The notes: generated by a model not told the origin, from the sequence alone. A stretch of DNA of 64,000 nt from Obelidium mucronatum (GCA_025765595.1 JAIVFH010000034.1:62001-126000); one strand, 5' to 3'. Positions 1-15,243 are shown, counted from the stretch's first letter. Numbers and translations: made by a program.

Positions 1-1726
1 CCCATGACAAGTTTCATTTCCATCAACGCAAGAGCTTCGCCTGGGCTTTTTGGAGGAAAAAAAAAAAGAAGACGAAAACAAAAAAACGCGTTCTCAGAAT
101 AATTTTATCTCATAATGATTTTTTTAGTTACCATTTTCGATTGCCGTGGCCAAATGGGAGATGAGCGAATCCAAAGCCCAGCGGTCCTCCAAGATCCTTG
201 TGGACAAGAAAACGTGAAGGATCAAAAACAAGAGGATCTTTCCAGGACGATTCAGCGTGCTGGTTGGGCTGGATCGCAACAAAAACCATTGACCCCTTCT
301 TCAGTGTATATTCACCGACAACAAAATCCTCGTGGATTGCTCGTTGCGTCATTTGAACAACAGCGTGCAATCTTGAAGTTTCATGGATGGCAGCCTCCAA
401 TAATTTCAGCTTTCCAACGTTTTCAAACGTCAATTCTCCGTCAGAACCCACAAATTCCACAATTTCGTCATGGATTTTATCCGCAATAGCCGGATTGCGA
501 GCCAATTCATACGTCAGAAAGCACATTGTATTGCTGCTTGTATCCGTCCCCCCACCAATCGTTTCCTTAACCAGACCCAGAGTTTCTTGAATCCAAGTGG
601 CAGAATTTTCCGACGCTTGACAAGCCCGAATCAAAATCGATGCAAGATCTGCATGTTCAGATACAGCACTCATTTCACCACTGCACTCCATCTGCTCCTT
701 CTTTTGCTTAATCAGCCCCATAACACAATCATCCCATCTCTCAATCTCTTGCTTGTGTTGGTACGCCGTTCCAGAAAACCCAGGCACCCATTTGCACAAC
801 ACCATCGGAGTAATCAAGTAAAACATGATCGCCTCCATCATCTTGTGCACGTGTTCCAAAACAACATTGTTTGGTTGTGGCACCCCCGTCAACAAAGATC
901 CCAAATACCCTTCTGCAGCGTGTTGGTTTTCAGAAAAGATTATATCCATAATCACGTCCAAAGAAATGGACCCAAACATGCGATTCACCAAAACAGGCGT
1001 TTTGGATTCATCTAGTTTATCGAGGTCGGAGAATAGGGGGCTCATGTACTCGTTGATTTTGGGGGCGAGGCTTGCAATGAATTTGGGGCGGCCCACGCTT
1101 TCAACCAAGATTTTACGTGATCTCTTCCAGGACTCGACATTCGCGTTTAATAAAAGCCCGCATTCGTGACTGTTGAGGGCTTTTAGAGCTATGGGAATAA
1201 AATACTGGTTACTTTCCAAATAGAACAAAACAAGAGAGCGAGAAAGGAAAGAAAAGAAAGAAAAAAAAAAGCCATAAAGAAAAAAGCAAGCAAACACAAA
1301 TTTTTTGAAAAATAAAAATAAAATAAAATAAAAAATAAAAAAAACCTTCAGGATCGGCATATCTCGTATTCAAGTGACTCGAAGTGAGGACTTTCTTGGC
1401 AAACTCTGGTCCACGGACAACGTAGATGGAAAATCCAATCGATCTCGCTTCCACCACGTTCGTTTGGATTCCGTCAAAAAGCTTTTGAAGGTACACTTGC
1501 GGTCCTTCCATAAGAACGTGGATATGTCCAAGGACGGGGATTCCGTGCGCTGCGAGTGGGGGCGAGTCTGTTTTTTTTTTGTGGTGTCAAAAAACTTGGA
1601 ATAAAAGGCCATCGGATGATAAGAAAGAAAACCTTTCTGTCGCGTGGATTTAAGCCCCCAGGCGGCGACTGCGAGGACCGCGATTGTTGCCGACGCGATG
1701 GGAAGCAGTTGGTTTGAGTCAATCAT
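1..1726 (-). CDS. Cytochrome P450, first of a tandem pair (3' end outside window)
   Basis: Heme-thiolate monooxygenase; substrate unknown. Exons on the minus strand: 1726-1633, 1567-1346, 1179-132, and 45 running off the window edge. The N-terminus is a short hydrophobic ER anchor followed by a Pro-containing hinge (SPPLAAHG). The I-helix oxygen-activation motif reads GGGTDTSSN and the K-helix ExxR is ETSR. The heme loop FGHGNRKCPGEA is completed only when intron 46-131 is removed, which supplies the axial Cys (about residue 455). Exon sizes match the neighbouring P450 (94/222/1048 versus 82/222/1039 nt), so the two are tandem duplicates. The second intron (1180-1345) is long and purine/pyrimidine-simple; its acceptor was chosen because it restores frame and paralog alignment. 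The last residues are not in the window. The P450 family is certain; the subfamily is not assignable here. Confidence 0.9.
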
Positions 1727-1782
1727 TTATTTTGTGTTCTTACTAAAAAAAAAAATCATGGTGCCCGATCGGCGTTCTTCTG

Positions 1783-3062
1783 CTATCGTTTTCTGAAAAA
1801 AACAGACAATTCTCGACATTCCAACACCAAACTGTCTTTCATTGCCAAAATCTGGTTGGGATCTTCCAGTTGAAAAGTGTATCGACGAATCAGGTTGGCC
1901 ATGATGAGTTTCATTTCACTGAGAGCAAGAGCTTCCCCTGGACTGTCCAAAAAAAAAAATTTTGTGTTAGCGATTCGCAAGAATTCCCGAATTTAATTGT
2001 CTACCATTTGCGAGCCCCATAGCCAAACGCGGTGTATGCAAAACCAAAACCAATGGGTCCATCAGAATTTTTCCGTTGGATAAAACGAGACGGTTTAAAT
2101 ACCAAAGGGTCCTCCCAAAGATCCGGAGACCGGTGATTCAAGAGACTTGTCGCAAAGACAACAGAATTTTTGGTCAAAGTAAACTCTCCAAGTTCAAGAT
2201 CTTCATCAATTTGACGTTGAACAAAGCGAATCACAGTATGAAGTCGGGTCGCTTCTTGGATAGATGCTTCCAACAGCTTCAGTTCACCAATGATTTCATG
2301 AGTTATTTTGCCACTTGCACCAACAGCCACTTGCACTTCCTCAAAAATTGCCTCAACCACTTCTGGATTTTTGGCGAGCTCATAAGTGAGGAAAGATAGC
2401 GTATTGCTGGTGGTATCGATTCCTCCAGTTACAGCCTCCTTGACGACAACCAGCGCCTCTTCAAACCATGACGTGCTTTGTGATTTGGCATTGAGAATAA
2501 TTCCCGTTGTAAGATCCTCCACATCTGGCTCCGCGTCTTTTTCAAGGTCTGCTTCCTTGTTCTTGACCAGTTCGCGAACACATTGATCCCACTCAGCAAC
2601 AGCTGCTTTGTACTTGGCCGCCTTGGCAATATATCCAGGAAAATAGGTGTACAGGAGCTTGGGAGTCCTCAAAAAGAAGGAAGCCGCCTCAGTCCCGTTT
2701 TGAAGAGCTTGCAAATAAACATCCAGTTTGGCACGTTCCCCACCATTCACTTCTATCAAATAGCTTTCTGCAGCCCCGCGGTTGGTTGAAAACAGGACAT
2801 CAACAGTGAGATCGAGAGATATGGAAGCAAACAGGACGTTTGCCATGACGGGCATGTTGCTTTCACTGATGGAATCCAAGAGGTCGAAAATGGGAACCAG
2901 ATACTTGTTTATCTTTGGAGCCAGCCCTCGAATGAAGCGGGGACGTGCAATGCTTTCAATCAAGAGCTTTCTATTCTTTTTCCACGATTCAATGTGGTTG
3001 TTCATCACTATCCCTTTATCCACAAGGTCCAGCTGGACGCGGGCTGGTCAAGTTAGCACCAA

Positions 3063-3095
<33 letters not shown>

Positions 3096-3489
3096 AATTA
3101 AAAAACTCACCATTGGAAGGAATAAATCTCTTGTTCAGATGCGTGTTTGTCAAGATACGCCGTGCATTCTCGGTACCCCTCGCGTAGTACATTCGGAACC
3201 CAAGAACATTGGCTTCCACCACGTCAGAATCAATGCCGTCGAATAGAAAATCCAAGTATACTTGCGGTCCTTTCATTATAAGCAACATATGACCAAGTAG
3301 TGGAAGGCCGTGAGCAGCAACAGGAGGCGAACCTGTAGCAAAATAGTTCAGCTAGGCGTTATAACATCACTAAACACCAGACAAGCGCAAGGGGGGAGCC
3401 ATGGTACCTTTCGCTCTCTTTCTTTTCACTGCAATGAAGGCGCATACAGTGACGGCAATCGCTGCAAGGGCAGCAGCAACTCCTTTCAT
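1783..3489 (-). CDS. Cytochrome P450, second tandem paralog (complete)
   Basis: Complete 500-residue P450. Exons: 3489-3408, 3332-3111, 3043-2005, 1942-1783. A hydrophobic N-terminal anchor (after MKGVAAALAAIAV) followed by a Lys/Arg stop and a Pro hinge predicts an ER-membrane enzyme with a cytosolic catalytic domain. Visible motifs are the I-helix GGIDTTSN, ExxR (EATR) and the heme loop FGYGARKCPGEA, with the axial Cys (about 448) split across the last intron. Intron 3044-3110 carries a run of about 30 T on the coding strand. The gene lies directly upstream of the related P450 (57 nt between its stop and the next start) in the same orientation. Its start codon is only 28 nt from the start of the divergent HAD gene. 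Substrate unknown; family certain. Confidence 0.92.
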
Positions 3490-3517
3490 TCGGCTGAGTG
3501 AAAGATCTTTCCGAAAA
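3490..3517. promoter_or_regulatory. 28-nt divergent gap between P450 and HAD gene starts
   Basis: Only 28 nt separate the ATG of the minus-strand P450 (3489) from the first plausible ATG of the plus-strand HAD phosphatase (3518). Both core promoters must therefore lie inside the opposite gene's first exon or intron, or the transcripts overlap antisense. No TATA box is visible in the gap itself. Confidence 0.5.
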
Positions 3518-4372
3518 ATGATGTTCACCCTTCTTGCCTTGGATTTGGACGGAACGCTCCTGACGAGCACCGGACAAATAACACCACGTCTAGCCGCCGC
3601 CTTGAAGAGAGTCCGGGACACTGGCGCCCACATTGCTCTGTGCACGGGTCGGGCGGCCCTGACCACTGTCGGCGTCGAAGCCAAGCTGGGCTTCTCAGTC
3701 CACTGTATTTGCTACAACGGCGCTGTCGGCTTTGGACCCATTGAAAACTCGAAAGAGATCGAAGGGCGAATGATCCACTTCAAACACGTGCTTACCACCA
3801 CACAAGTCAACCAGATCCTGGATGCCGCTGACAAGTGCGACTTGGTGGTGAATTACCACCAACACGGATACTCAGCGATTCGAGTGATGGCGAAAACAGA
3901 GGACCATAGGAGAAGAGTTGAACGGTTTCGAAGCTCGGTTGCTGTGGGAGTTCCATTCGAGTTTCACGATGACTTGAGACTGGTAGCAGAGCCTCCAGTG
4001 AAGATGCTTCTGTTAACCAAGTCACCACATGAAGGTTTTGAGTACTTGCAAGCAACTGTCGATGGAATCACAGTTTACAAGGAGAATTCGTTTCTGGACT
4101 GTATACCCAACTTCGTTAACAAAGCTGTCGGTGTCAAGAAATTGTGCGAAGTCTTGGGATGTCAAATACAGGAAACTGTTTGTTTTGGCGATGGCCATAA
4201 TGACATTGAGTTTGTGACACACGCGGGGTTGGGCTTTGCAATGGCAAATGGTGTTCCTGAGTTGAAAGCTGTTGCGAAGAAAGTGACGCGTTTTACAAAC
4301 AACGAGGATGGAGTAGCAATTGAACTTGAAGATCTCCTGGCCCAAGGTCTTTTTGGTCCGCCAGTGGAATAA
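3518..4372 (+). CDS. HAD-superfamily (Cof-type) sugar-phosphate phosphatase
   Basis: Single-exon HAD hydrolase of about 284 residues. Motif I is the nucleophile loop LALDLDGTLL near the N-terminus. Motif II is in ALCTGRA, and motif IV is GDGHNDIEF near the C-terminus. The Cof/YbiV layout, with a large inserted cap between motifs II and III and a GDxxND signature, fits cytosolic phosphatases of sugar phosphates or similar small metabolites; the substrate is not known. The start is placed at the tandem ATGs at 3518/3521 because motif I begins six residues later, as is usual. An upstream in-frame ATG at 3401 would add 39 residues that are antisense to P450 exon 1 and is less likely. It converges on SNW1, with 47 nt between stop codons. 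Confidence 0.88.
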   Translation: MMFTLLALDLDGTLLTSTGQITPRLAAALKRVRDTGAHIALCTGRAALTTVGVEAKLGFSVHCICYNGAVGFGPIENSKEIEGRMIHFKHVLTTTQVNQILDAADKCDLVVNYHQHGYSAIRVMAKTEDHRRRVERFRSSVAVGVPFEFHDDLRLVAEPPVKMLLLTKSPHEGFEYLQATVDGITVYKENSFLDCIPNFVNKAVGVKKLCEVLGCQIQETVCFGDGHNDIEFVTHAGLGFAMANGVPELKAVAKKVTRFTNNEDGVAIELEDLLAQGLFGPPVE

Positions 4373-4419
4373 ACATTGACAACCCCCTGATTTATTTGCA
4401 AAACACAAAGAAGTAGAAA

Positions 4420-6444
4420 TCACTTGCGACGTTTTGAGTCTCCGTCATCGTGGTTACTGGAAAAAAAAAGGTTCAATCAGCAAAAAATACAACACGATAT
4501 CGATATGAGCTACTCAACTCTTCACGCCCACGTTTTGCAGTCGACATGAATTCATCAATACCAAACACGTCTTCGTCCTCCTCTTTCTCAAATTGCACTG
4601 GGCCATCTCTGGATCCACCAGGCCCATCAGTCCCTTGGAATCCTTTATGCGGTCCACGACTCATACTGCCTCCTCCATTGGCGCCACCGCTTTCAACAAT
4701 TCGCTCAATTCGGTCAGTTCTAACTCCGGGAATAGCATCCTGGTGGTCATCCATTGCCTTCTTGGGTCGGTAAATGACGTTAGCCGAACTACCAGCAAAG
4801 AGAGGCTTGTCGTAAAGACTGTAGGAGTCCTCTCCAGCAAACCCGGATGACATCCCGGAAGATTGGTTAAACAAACGTTGATCAAATTGAGATTCACGGG
4901 ATGCCGTTGGTTGGGTAAGACCAAGCGCGATTTTTTCAGAAATATCACGATCCGCACTATCGGGAAAGAAAAGCAACAATTAAGAGCGGGATTAAAAAAA
5001 AATTAGAAAGAAACATGATTACTTGAGTTTCCCGAGAACTTTGGCTTTTGTGTCTGTCCCCATATGACTCATGCGAAGCTCTCGTTCTCGTTGTCTGTTC
5101 CGCTCTTTTCTAATTTCCTCACGCTCGCGTACTTTCTCCTTGTCGTCTCCTTCGTCTTCGTCCTCAGATGATGCCTCTGATTCAGAGTCGCCATACCCAC
5201 CAACACCTCCTCCAATACCAGGCAGTGGTGCAGAAGCACTTGTCGTGATTCCAGATCGTTCTTCTCTTGCTTTTTGCGCCAACATACGTAGTTTATCTTC
5301 CTTTTCCTTCTTTTGCTTTGCCGCCAGTTTCGCTTGCATTTCAGCGCGCACTTTAACCTCTTCACGAGCATGACGATCTGCGATAGCCAAAGCTTCTCCT
5401 AATTTTGCAAAATTGTCGTTGATTTGGACCTAAAATCCACGCACAACAGACAATGGGGTTGGGTCAGACCAACGCGAAAAAATCAAGAGAAAAATGAAGA
5501 CAACTCAACATCTTGAATGCCTCTTCCATCAGCCGCGAGACGTTTGTCCAAGGGAATTGTGTATCCTTTTGCGTTCTTCCAGTTACTAATACATGGTGGG
5601 ATAATCCAGTTGGCTTGTTCTTCAGCCGAGACTTTACGCGGCGGAGAGTGGAGGACGGGCGCGGGAGGAGATGGTGGCGCACGGGGAACTTTCTTGTGTT
5701 TGAACTTGGCTGGTTCCATTGGGTCAACAGGGGCGTCAACCATGCGAATGATGCGAGTATCTGCTGAAGTGCCCGAAGACGTGGATGGAGTATATCTGAC
5801 AAATGTCGGAGCAGCATTTGCACTTGCCGACACGATTCCCTTAGGCCCCGTGTTTTTGATTCGAGCATCCGTGATTTTCTCAAGCGCCTGTCTCGTCTTT
5901 TCTGTAATCTTTTCCAGTTCTTCCGGAGTGGGTTTCGCACGATCGTCGTTCACATCTTTGGCTTCAATGTCTTTGAACTGCGAATGGATGATTTTTCCAT
6001 CTCTCGCTTGGTGCGTTAGGACCATGTCGTAGCGCAAGTTTCCGTCTGCATCCGTTTGGAGAGCGAGGGTTCCCGAAGAAGTTCCCGCCTTTGCCGCGCC
6101 TGTTTTTCTGCCCATGTCCAGCGGATACTGTGCCGTGTGTATCTCTGGAAAAGCACCACCATCTGCAAAGTCCTAAACCCATATCAAAAAAAACACCAAT
6201 CAGAGCGGCCCCCCCGCAATAGCAACGAAAAAAAGAGCAAAATAATTTGGCCTGTTACAAGAGTGCTTCGTGGCATCCAGCCCTTGCGTTGTCCGTAAGG
6301 CGGAGCTCCTCGGACTGCCATCTGCTTCGAGGCCGCAGCCGCAACGGCCGCTGGCTTACGCTCGTCGTCACTGTCATCGTTCGCCCATTTGCTTTTGATG
6401 CTTGCGCCGACTGGTTTTGGAAGCGCAGCTGCAAGCCGTGACAT
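4420..6444 (-). CDS. SNW1: SNW1/SKIP/Prp45 spliceosome and transcription co-regulator
   Basis: Core component of activated spliceosomes (Prp19-associated), acting in the nucleus. Exons: 6444-6259, 6172-5510, 5429-5023, 4956-4519, 4456-4420, giving 576 residues. The defining SNWKNAKGYTIPLDKR block lies near residue 255-270, preceded by the conserved PPYGQRKGW and FPEIHTAQYPLDMGRK segments. A basic helical region (KEKEDKLRMLAQKAREERSG) and the RDISEKIALGL motif follow, and the tail ends in KRRK. The tiny last exon was found because it supplies this basic C-terminus. Two of the four introns use the 5' splice site GTTGAG (4518, 5509). Length and order match fungal and animal SKIP closely. This is a housekeeping gene and a reliable anchor for the splicing rules of this genome. 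Confidence 0.95.
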
Positions 6445-6598
6445 TTTGTTTTATTTTTTTTATGACTTTATTATACTTATTATTAACGCAAAACGAACTG
6501 AATTGACCAACGCCTACAACGAACGAACGAAAGAAGAAGAAAAAGAAAAAGAAAAAAGGAAAGGATAAATGGCAGATATTAAACCACGGCCTTCAACA

Positions 6599-8703
6599 CT
6601 ACTCTTGCTTCTTTACAGGTTTCAGACTGTATCCCTCCTCGTCAAACAAGGATTCCGTCGACTCTTTCTTGGCAGCCGACACCGATGGTGGCGGGACCAC
6701 ACTTCCGCTTACAGACGGAGATCGACTGTTACTCAAACTAGGCGCTTTCATAATCGGCAAGTTATGCTGTGACCGCTTTCGTTGCGCTTTAGTGAATTCA
6801 TCCATATTCCATTCATATCGAGTTGGTGAAGTTGCATTGGAATGCGACGCACCGATGCTTGTTCGATGGCTGCTGCTGGTGGCGGAATTACTTCTTGATG
6901 GAGATACATAATTGTACTCTTGAGCTTGTGGCGTCGATGGGGTCGGAGGTGGGGCGTTTGGAGATGGGTGTAATCGTGGATCTTGGAAGGTTGTTGGAGA
7001 TGAAGAAGATGAACTAATCACTTCGAATATTTTCATGGGCGATGTAGTGGTGGTTGTGGATCTACGCCCACGGCTGCTTACAGTTCTTGAGGTTGGAATG
7101 TCTGTGAACCCAGCAGAGTTGGGTCCAGACGCGGCGGCGGCGGCGGATGTAGTAGTGGTAGTGGTCGTGGTGGTGGTCGTAATTGTTGTTGTCGTAATTC
7201 TTGTGATTGTCGCATTTGATGATGTCGGTGAGGTCTTTGTAGTTGTAGTCTTTTTCGTTTGTGTCATGACTCGGGATATGTTGTTAGCAGCCAACATATC
7301 ATCAGGATGATTGGACGTTGTAATGACGTTGAGTTCTTTCTTGCTCCATTCGTAGTCGGTCGGGTGACGTTTAAATGGGAGTTCCTTCTCATCCCAAGTA
7401 TAATGAAGCGGGGAAGATGACGATGATGAGGCATTTGGAAAGTTTTCAGAGTTAGAGGAAGAGTTTTGTTCGGTGGAATTCTGCTGAAGTGCATTCTTTT
7501 GCTGAAAAAAACAACACATATTAGCAGACAATCCAATTGGGGGGGTTATGCTCAAACCTGATCTTCTACATTCCAACGACTGACAAGTGAATCATAGATA
7601 CTCCACCAAGCACCGTGCATATCTGCAGCATCTGCTGTCAGAGAACTACAAGCAAAAAAAAAAAAAAAAGTTAAGATTTCTGGCGGAGGGGAAAGAAGAT
7701 TGGTCTGGCGGGTGCTTCCAAACCTATTCCAGACGGAACCATCCGTGAATCTTTTCTGATTCCAAGGCTTAGTGTGTCCAGCGAAATGAACAATTGCAAT
7801 GTGCTTTTTAAATTGGTTGAAGGCTGGCTAGAGTAATACATGACTTTTCAAATCAACTTGCAAAAATTCAAGGAAAAAAAGAGTTCATACCATATAGCTA
7901 TACACTGCCGATGGGGTCACGTTGTAAATAAATGGAAGCCTTGCGGTTCTCTTTTTTGAAGGGCTACAATAAGGCCTAGGCTCTGAACCATCCACACCAG
8001 CAACAGGTCCATCAGCATAAAACGAGTGGTCATAGCCCGCCCAAGTATTAAAAAAGGCGTTTAAAAGTCCTTGATCACCACCTTATGTTGCCAAAAAAAA
8101 AGGAAGTCGGGTTTCAATCAGAAAGGGGAAATCATACTGCCACTTCCCAACTCAAAAAAAAAAAAAAAAAAACCAACCATCAAAACTTCCGGAATACTTT
8201 GCATCCCAGACAATCGCATCATAAACTTCCTTGCTCGGTCTCGCCAGAAACACGCCAGAGTTGAAGATATCAGGCCACCCCACATCTGCTGCCGCCACAA
8301 AATCAGCATGATCCAACATGTTAAAAGCAACGTCCACGTTCTTGAGTAAAACCGTGTCCGCGTCAAGGAACATAATTCTATCGTAGCCAGGGAGAATATC
8401 TGGGTTGAAGACGTGGATCTTTGTATACGTCACGTCAAGTTCTGGGCGACCCAGGAGTTGCAAGTGTTTTGCATCGTTGTAAGCGGACCCAGATTTCAGA
8501 ATCGGGATGTAGACTACTTTATGGAAGGCGCGATAGAGGCGTGCAAGGGGCGCGGCCGAGAGAGTATTTGGAGGAACAAGGACAATGGTGTCGTGGGTGG
8601 AGATGTGAACGGCTCTGATCGAGTAGGCCAGAGTGATGGCTCCCTCGACATATGAATCTGATGTAATGAGAGTCACAAAGGCGCAGTCGTTTGCAGGTTC
8701 CAT
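6599..8703 (-). CDS. GYG1: Glycogenin (GT8) with long low-complexity tail
   Basis: Self-glucosylating primer of glycogen synthesis in the cytosol. Exons: 8703-8178, 8081-7891, 7827-7724, 7645-7558, 7501-6599; 603 residues. The GT8 fold is evident from FVTLITSDSYVEGA at the N-terminus, the Mn-binding DAD at residues 114-116, DIFNSGVF, GGDQGLLNAFF and the VYSYMPAF segment holding the acceptor Tyr. HFAGHTKPW closes the catalytic domain. After about residue 300 comes a Ser/Thr/Pro-rich tail with a poly-Thr run (7110-7200). Three short W-containing motifs sit in it (YTWDEKEL, YEWSKKEL, YEWNMDEF), resembling the tail motif by which glycogenins recruit glycogen synthase. Introns have T at +3 of the donor in three of four cases. 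Confidence 0.93.
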
Positions 8704-9070
8704 TCCGGATGTGGTTTTTTTTGTGCTGTCTGAGCGAAAATGATAAGAGGTTTTTTTTCTCTGGTTTTTTCTCTGCTGTCAAAGGGAAAATTTGCATGGC
8801 AATGTGTTTTTTTTTAATGTCACATGCACGCCCAATTTGGATAATAGTAAACGTGTTTTTTGATCCGAATAGAAAGGCATTGAGGTTAATGTGTATTGGT
8901 TCCATGTTGACAGTGGGTGCAAAAATGGACTTGAGTATTGAGAAGAAACAAAATAGTAACTCTACTGTCTACGAAAAGAAATATATACTTCAAAATGCGC
9001 TAGTAGAATAATATATAAATCCAAAGTAGGACGTAGGTAGTAATTGTCAGTAAATATTTCATTTGTAAAA
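8704..9070. other. Intergenic: glycogenin upstream region / UBA4 3' flank
   Basis: Contains the presumed glycogenin promoter (reading leftward) and the UBA4 3' end. Several T8-T10 runs lie at 8716-8815. No open frame here is convincing and no repeat was seen. Confidence 0.5.
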
Positions 9071-10510
9071 TCAAAACTTTGGAAACGTGCTATCAACAGA
9101 ATCCGACCAATCATACAATCCACCTTCAATATCCCATACTCTACTAATACCTGCGGCTTGAAGCAGCTTCACAGCCAGCTGGCTATCATTCCCAAGCCTA
9201 CACAAGACATAAACAGGAAGAGCATTGGCGGCCACGATTCCTCCTCCATCTTCTTGACTGTCTTGCACATCTTTGCTGCTGTCCACCGCTGTCATACCAA
9301 TCAAATCAAAGACTTCTCCCAGTCGACGGGCTAATTGAGACCATGGAATGTTGACAGAGTTGTCAAGTTTGGCAATGTCGTATTGGTTCTTGTCACGGAC
9401 ATCCAACAGCAAGTGTGGAGTATTTTCGTGCAGGAGTTTTTTGTATGCCTAAAAAAAAAAAAAATGATGGGGTTGTTCATACAAAACGAAGGGGAACAAA
9501 AGACTTTTTTTTTTTTTTTTTACCAAACAAGAAATCCTTTCATCAGGACCAAGGAGATACCGCGTAACAGTTTTATCCGTCGCACTGGCACCACAAAACT
9601 GGACATAATCAATCAATTCCTTGATTGTTGGATTTTCCCCACAAACTGCACACGCCGGATTCCGCCCTCTCAATTTGACGACGCGAACGGCACCAGAAAC
9701 AGCATCGAAAAGGAGCATCTTTTGGGAGTAGGATGCACCCATATCAGTGATGACTTTGATTGCTTCGAGGGCTTGGAAACAGCCAATGATTCCAGTGACG
9801 ACTCCCAGAACGCCACCATCGCTGCAGTTTGTGACTGTTTCTGGAGGTGGTGGGGTAGGAAAAATGCAGCGGTAGCATGGGCCGTTTTTGTAGTTGTATA
9901 CAGTCAGCTGTTGGGTATTGACATGAACACAAAATACGATACTTTTTAGAGAGCATCAGAATCATCGTACCTGCCCATCCATCCTCAGCGCGGACCCAGA
10001 AACAAGAACCTTGTTCAACAAGACGCAAGCATCATTCAAGAGATAACGCGTGGCTACATTGTCAGTGCAGTCGAGAACAACATCGTAGGGATCCAAAACA
10101 GCTGAACAATTTGAAGAATCCAAGACGACATTCAACGCAACGACATTACAAAACGAAGAAGAGAGGGAATCGAGGGTGGATTTAGCACTTGACGCTTTCG
10201 AGGAACCAATAGCAGATTCAGTGTGAATGATTTGGCGTTGCAGATTTGAGCCTTCAACAGTGTCGTAGTCCAAGATGCCTAGATGACCGACACCTGAAGC
10301 CGCTAGATAAAGTGCAGCTGGGGAGCCAAGACCGCCTGCGCCAACAACGAGTACTTTTGCCGACCTTAACTTGATCTGGCCTGTTTTTGTGAAGTTGTGT
10401 TGGGTATGTTAATGGCCATGAATCCATCACACAGATCGGATACCTTCTGTGCCAATTTCTTTTAGAAGAAGTTGTCTGCTGAATCGTTCAACTTCAGCTT
10501 TCGAGAGCAT
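9071..10510 (-). CDS. UBA4: UBA4/MOCS3: E1-like adenylyl- and sulfurtransferase
   Basis: Activates the ubiquitin-like/sulfur carrier URM1 (and MOCS2A in organisms that make Moco) for tRNA wobble-uridine thiolation in the cytosol. Exons: 10510-10444, 10380-9971, 9907-9524, 9448-9071; 412 residues. The N-terminal ThiF/E1 domain starts [11 protein letters not shown] and has the nucleotide-binding loop [10 protein letters not shown]. Zinc-ligand pairs are CYRC and CAVC. A rhodanese domain from about residue 287 carries the loop LCRLGNDSQ, whose Cys is the persulfide-bearing residue in MOCS3/Uba4, and ends GGLYDWSD. Start ATG is the only in-frame Met before the conserved block. It is head-to-head with MRPL27, 94 nt between start codons. 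Confidence 0.94.
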
Positions 10511-10604
10511 CTATTGTTTCTTTTTATCTCTTAATTTTATTTTTATCGAATTCTTTACTATTCCTCTATTTTATTTTCAAGCGGATCAAAAAAAAAAAAG
10601 CAAA
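10511..10604. promoter_or_regulatory. Bidirectional promoter UBA4/MRPL27
   Basis: 94 nt separate the divergent start codons. The segment is AT-rich and T-rich on the plus strand, with an A12 run just before the MRPL27 start. Both genes concern translation (tRNA thiolation and the mitochondrial ribosome), so shared regulation is plausible but inferred. Confidence 0.5.
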
Positions 10605-11253
10605 ATGTTTTCAACATCAGCGTCAACGTTCTTGAACCGCAGCTTGTTCCCGTGTAGTTTGACGCCCGTGTCTCTGACTGGACAAGTGCGTCATGCGACC
10701 AAGAAGGCAGGAGGAAGCACGAGGTAGGGGTGGGGCTCAGTGTTAAGAACAAAACACACTCACACCCGAACAAAGCAACGGCCGGTCCTCGCAGCCCAAG
10801 CACCTCGGAGTCAAGACGGGCAACGGCGCGCGCGTGCAGGCCGGCACGGTGATGGTCAAGCAGAACGGCAGCACGTGGCACGCGGGCCCGGGGGTCGGCG
10901 TCGCGCGCGACCACACGCTGTTTGCGCTGCGGGCGGGGCGCGTGGCGTTCCGCTTCGACGGCGTGCGCCAGCGCCGCGTGGTCGCCGTCGCGGCCGCCGA
11001 CGCCGCCGCCGCCGCCTTCGACGCGCCGCTGCCGGGGCTCGGCTCGCGCACAGAGACGAAGAAGCGGCTGGCCGACGCCGTCGACGCCGCCGCCTATCTG
11101 GCGCTGGACGCCCCCGCGCGTCTGCAGTACGTGCGCGCCCTGGCGCTGCGTCTGGCGCGCGAGGACGCCGTCGCAAAGACTGCGCTGCTGACTCAGCGCC
11201 TGCTGAAGCCGCAGCGGCGCTCTTTTGGCCAGATTGACCTGACTCTGCTGTGA
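10605..11253 (+). CDS. MRPL27: Mitochondrial ribosomal protein bL27m
   Basis: Large-subunit mitoribosome protein near the peptidyl-transferase centre. Exons 10605-10723 and 10776-11253; 198 residues. A presequence rich in Ser/Thr/Arg ends at about HATKKAGGST, the conserved L27 start. It continues with KHLGVKTGNG, then VKQNGSTWHAGPGVGVARDHTLFAL, the usual L27 core, whose longer string spans residues about 60-84. A C-terminal extension of about 100 residues follows, as in fungal mitochondrial homologs. Exon 2 is strikingly GC-rich (Ala/Arg GCC, GCG, CGC codons) while exon 1 and the 52-nt intron are AT-rich. The splice junction restores the GGST-SNGR-KHLGV alignment, so both parts belong to one gene. 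Confidence 0.92.
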
Positions 11254-11437
11254 TCTGATTGGATGTGATGATGACGATGTGATGATCAATAAATAATTAT
11301 AGTATATGCCTGCAGCATTCTGTTTTCGCTGATGAAGAACTAGTTGGAGGAGGAATTTGCTATCTGAATTACAAGTCATAGGAAGAAAGAAGACTATCGC
11401 GGTGCTCGCTGTCTACAGCAATAAAACATTTCAAAAA

Positions 11438-15072
<3,635 letters not shown>

Positions 15073-15127
15073 GGGAAAGGGGTAGTTGGCCGGGTTGAAG
15101 ACTTTGGGGGGTGTTTTGTTGTTGTTG

Positions 15128-15128
<1 letters not shown>

Positions 15129-15224
<96 letters not shown>

Positions 15225-15243
15225 TTTGGGTGTGTGTGTGTGT
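15129..15243. repeat. (GT)n microsatellite
   Basis: About 46 uninterrupted TG dinucleotides (15129-15221), then an interrupted stretch to 15243. It begins about 55 nt after the HELLS stop codon, so it is probably in or just past the 3' UTR. It can form Z-DNA and is likely length-polymorphic. Confidence 0.97.

Noticed and set aside
3401..3517. N-terminal extension of the HAD protein from the ATG at 3401
   Set aside because: It would be antisense to P450 exon 1 and its intron; HAD proteins of this type begin a few residues before the DLDGT motif, as with ATG 3518.
7035..7310. Val-rich plus-strand frame opposite the glycogenin tail
   Set aside because: It is the antisense shadow of the poly-Thr stretch in glycogenin exon 5, which is joined to the conserved GT8 domain by good splice sites.
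10776..11253. GC-rich blocks as bacterial contamination or horizontal inserts
   Set aside because: They splice in frame and carry conserved family motifs (bL27 core, UFD2 N-terminus), so they are native parts of the genes.
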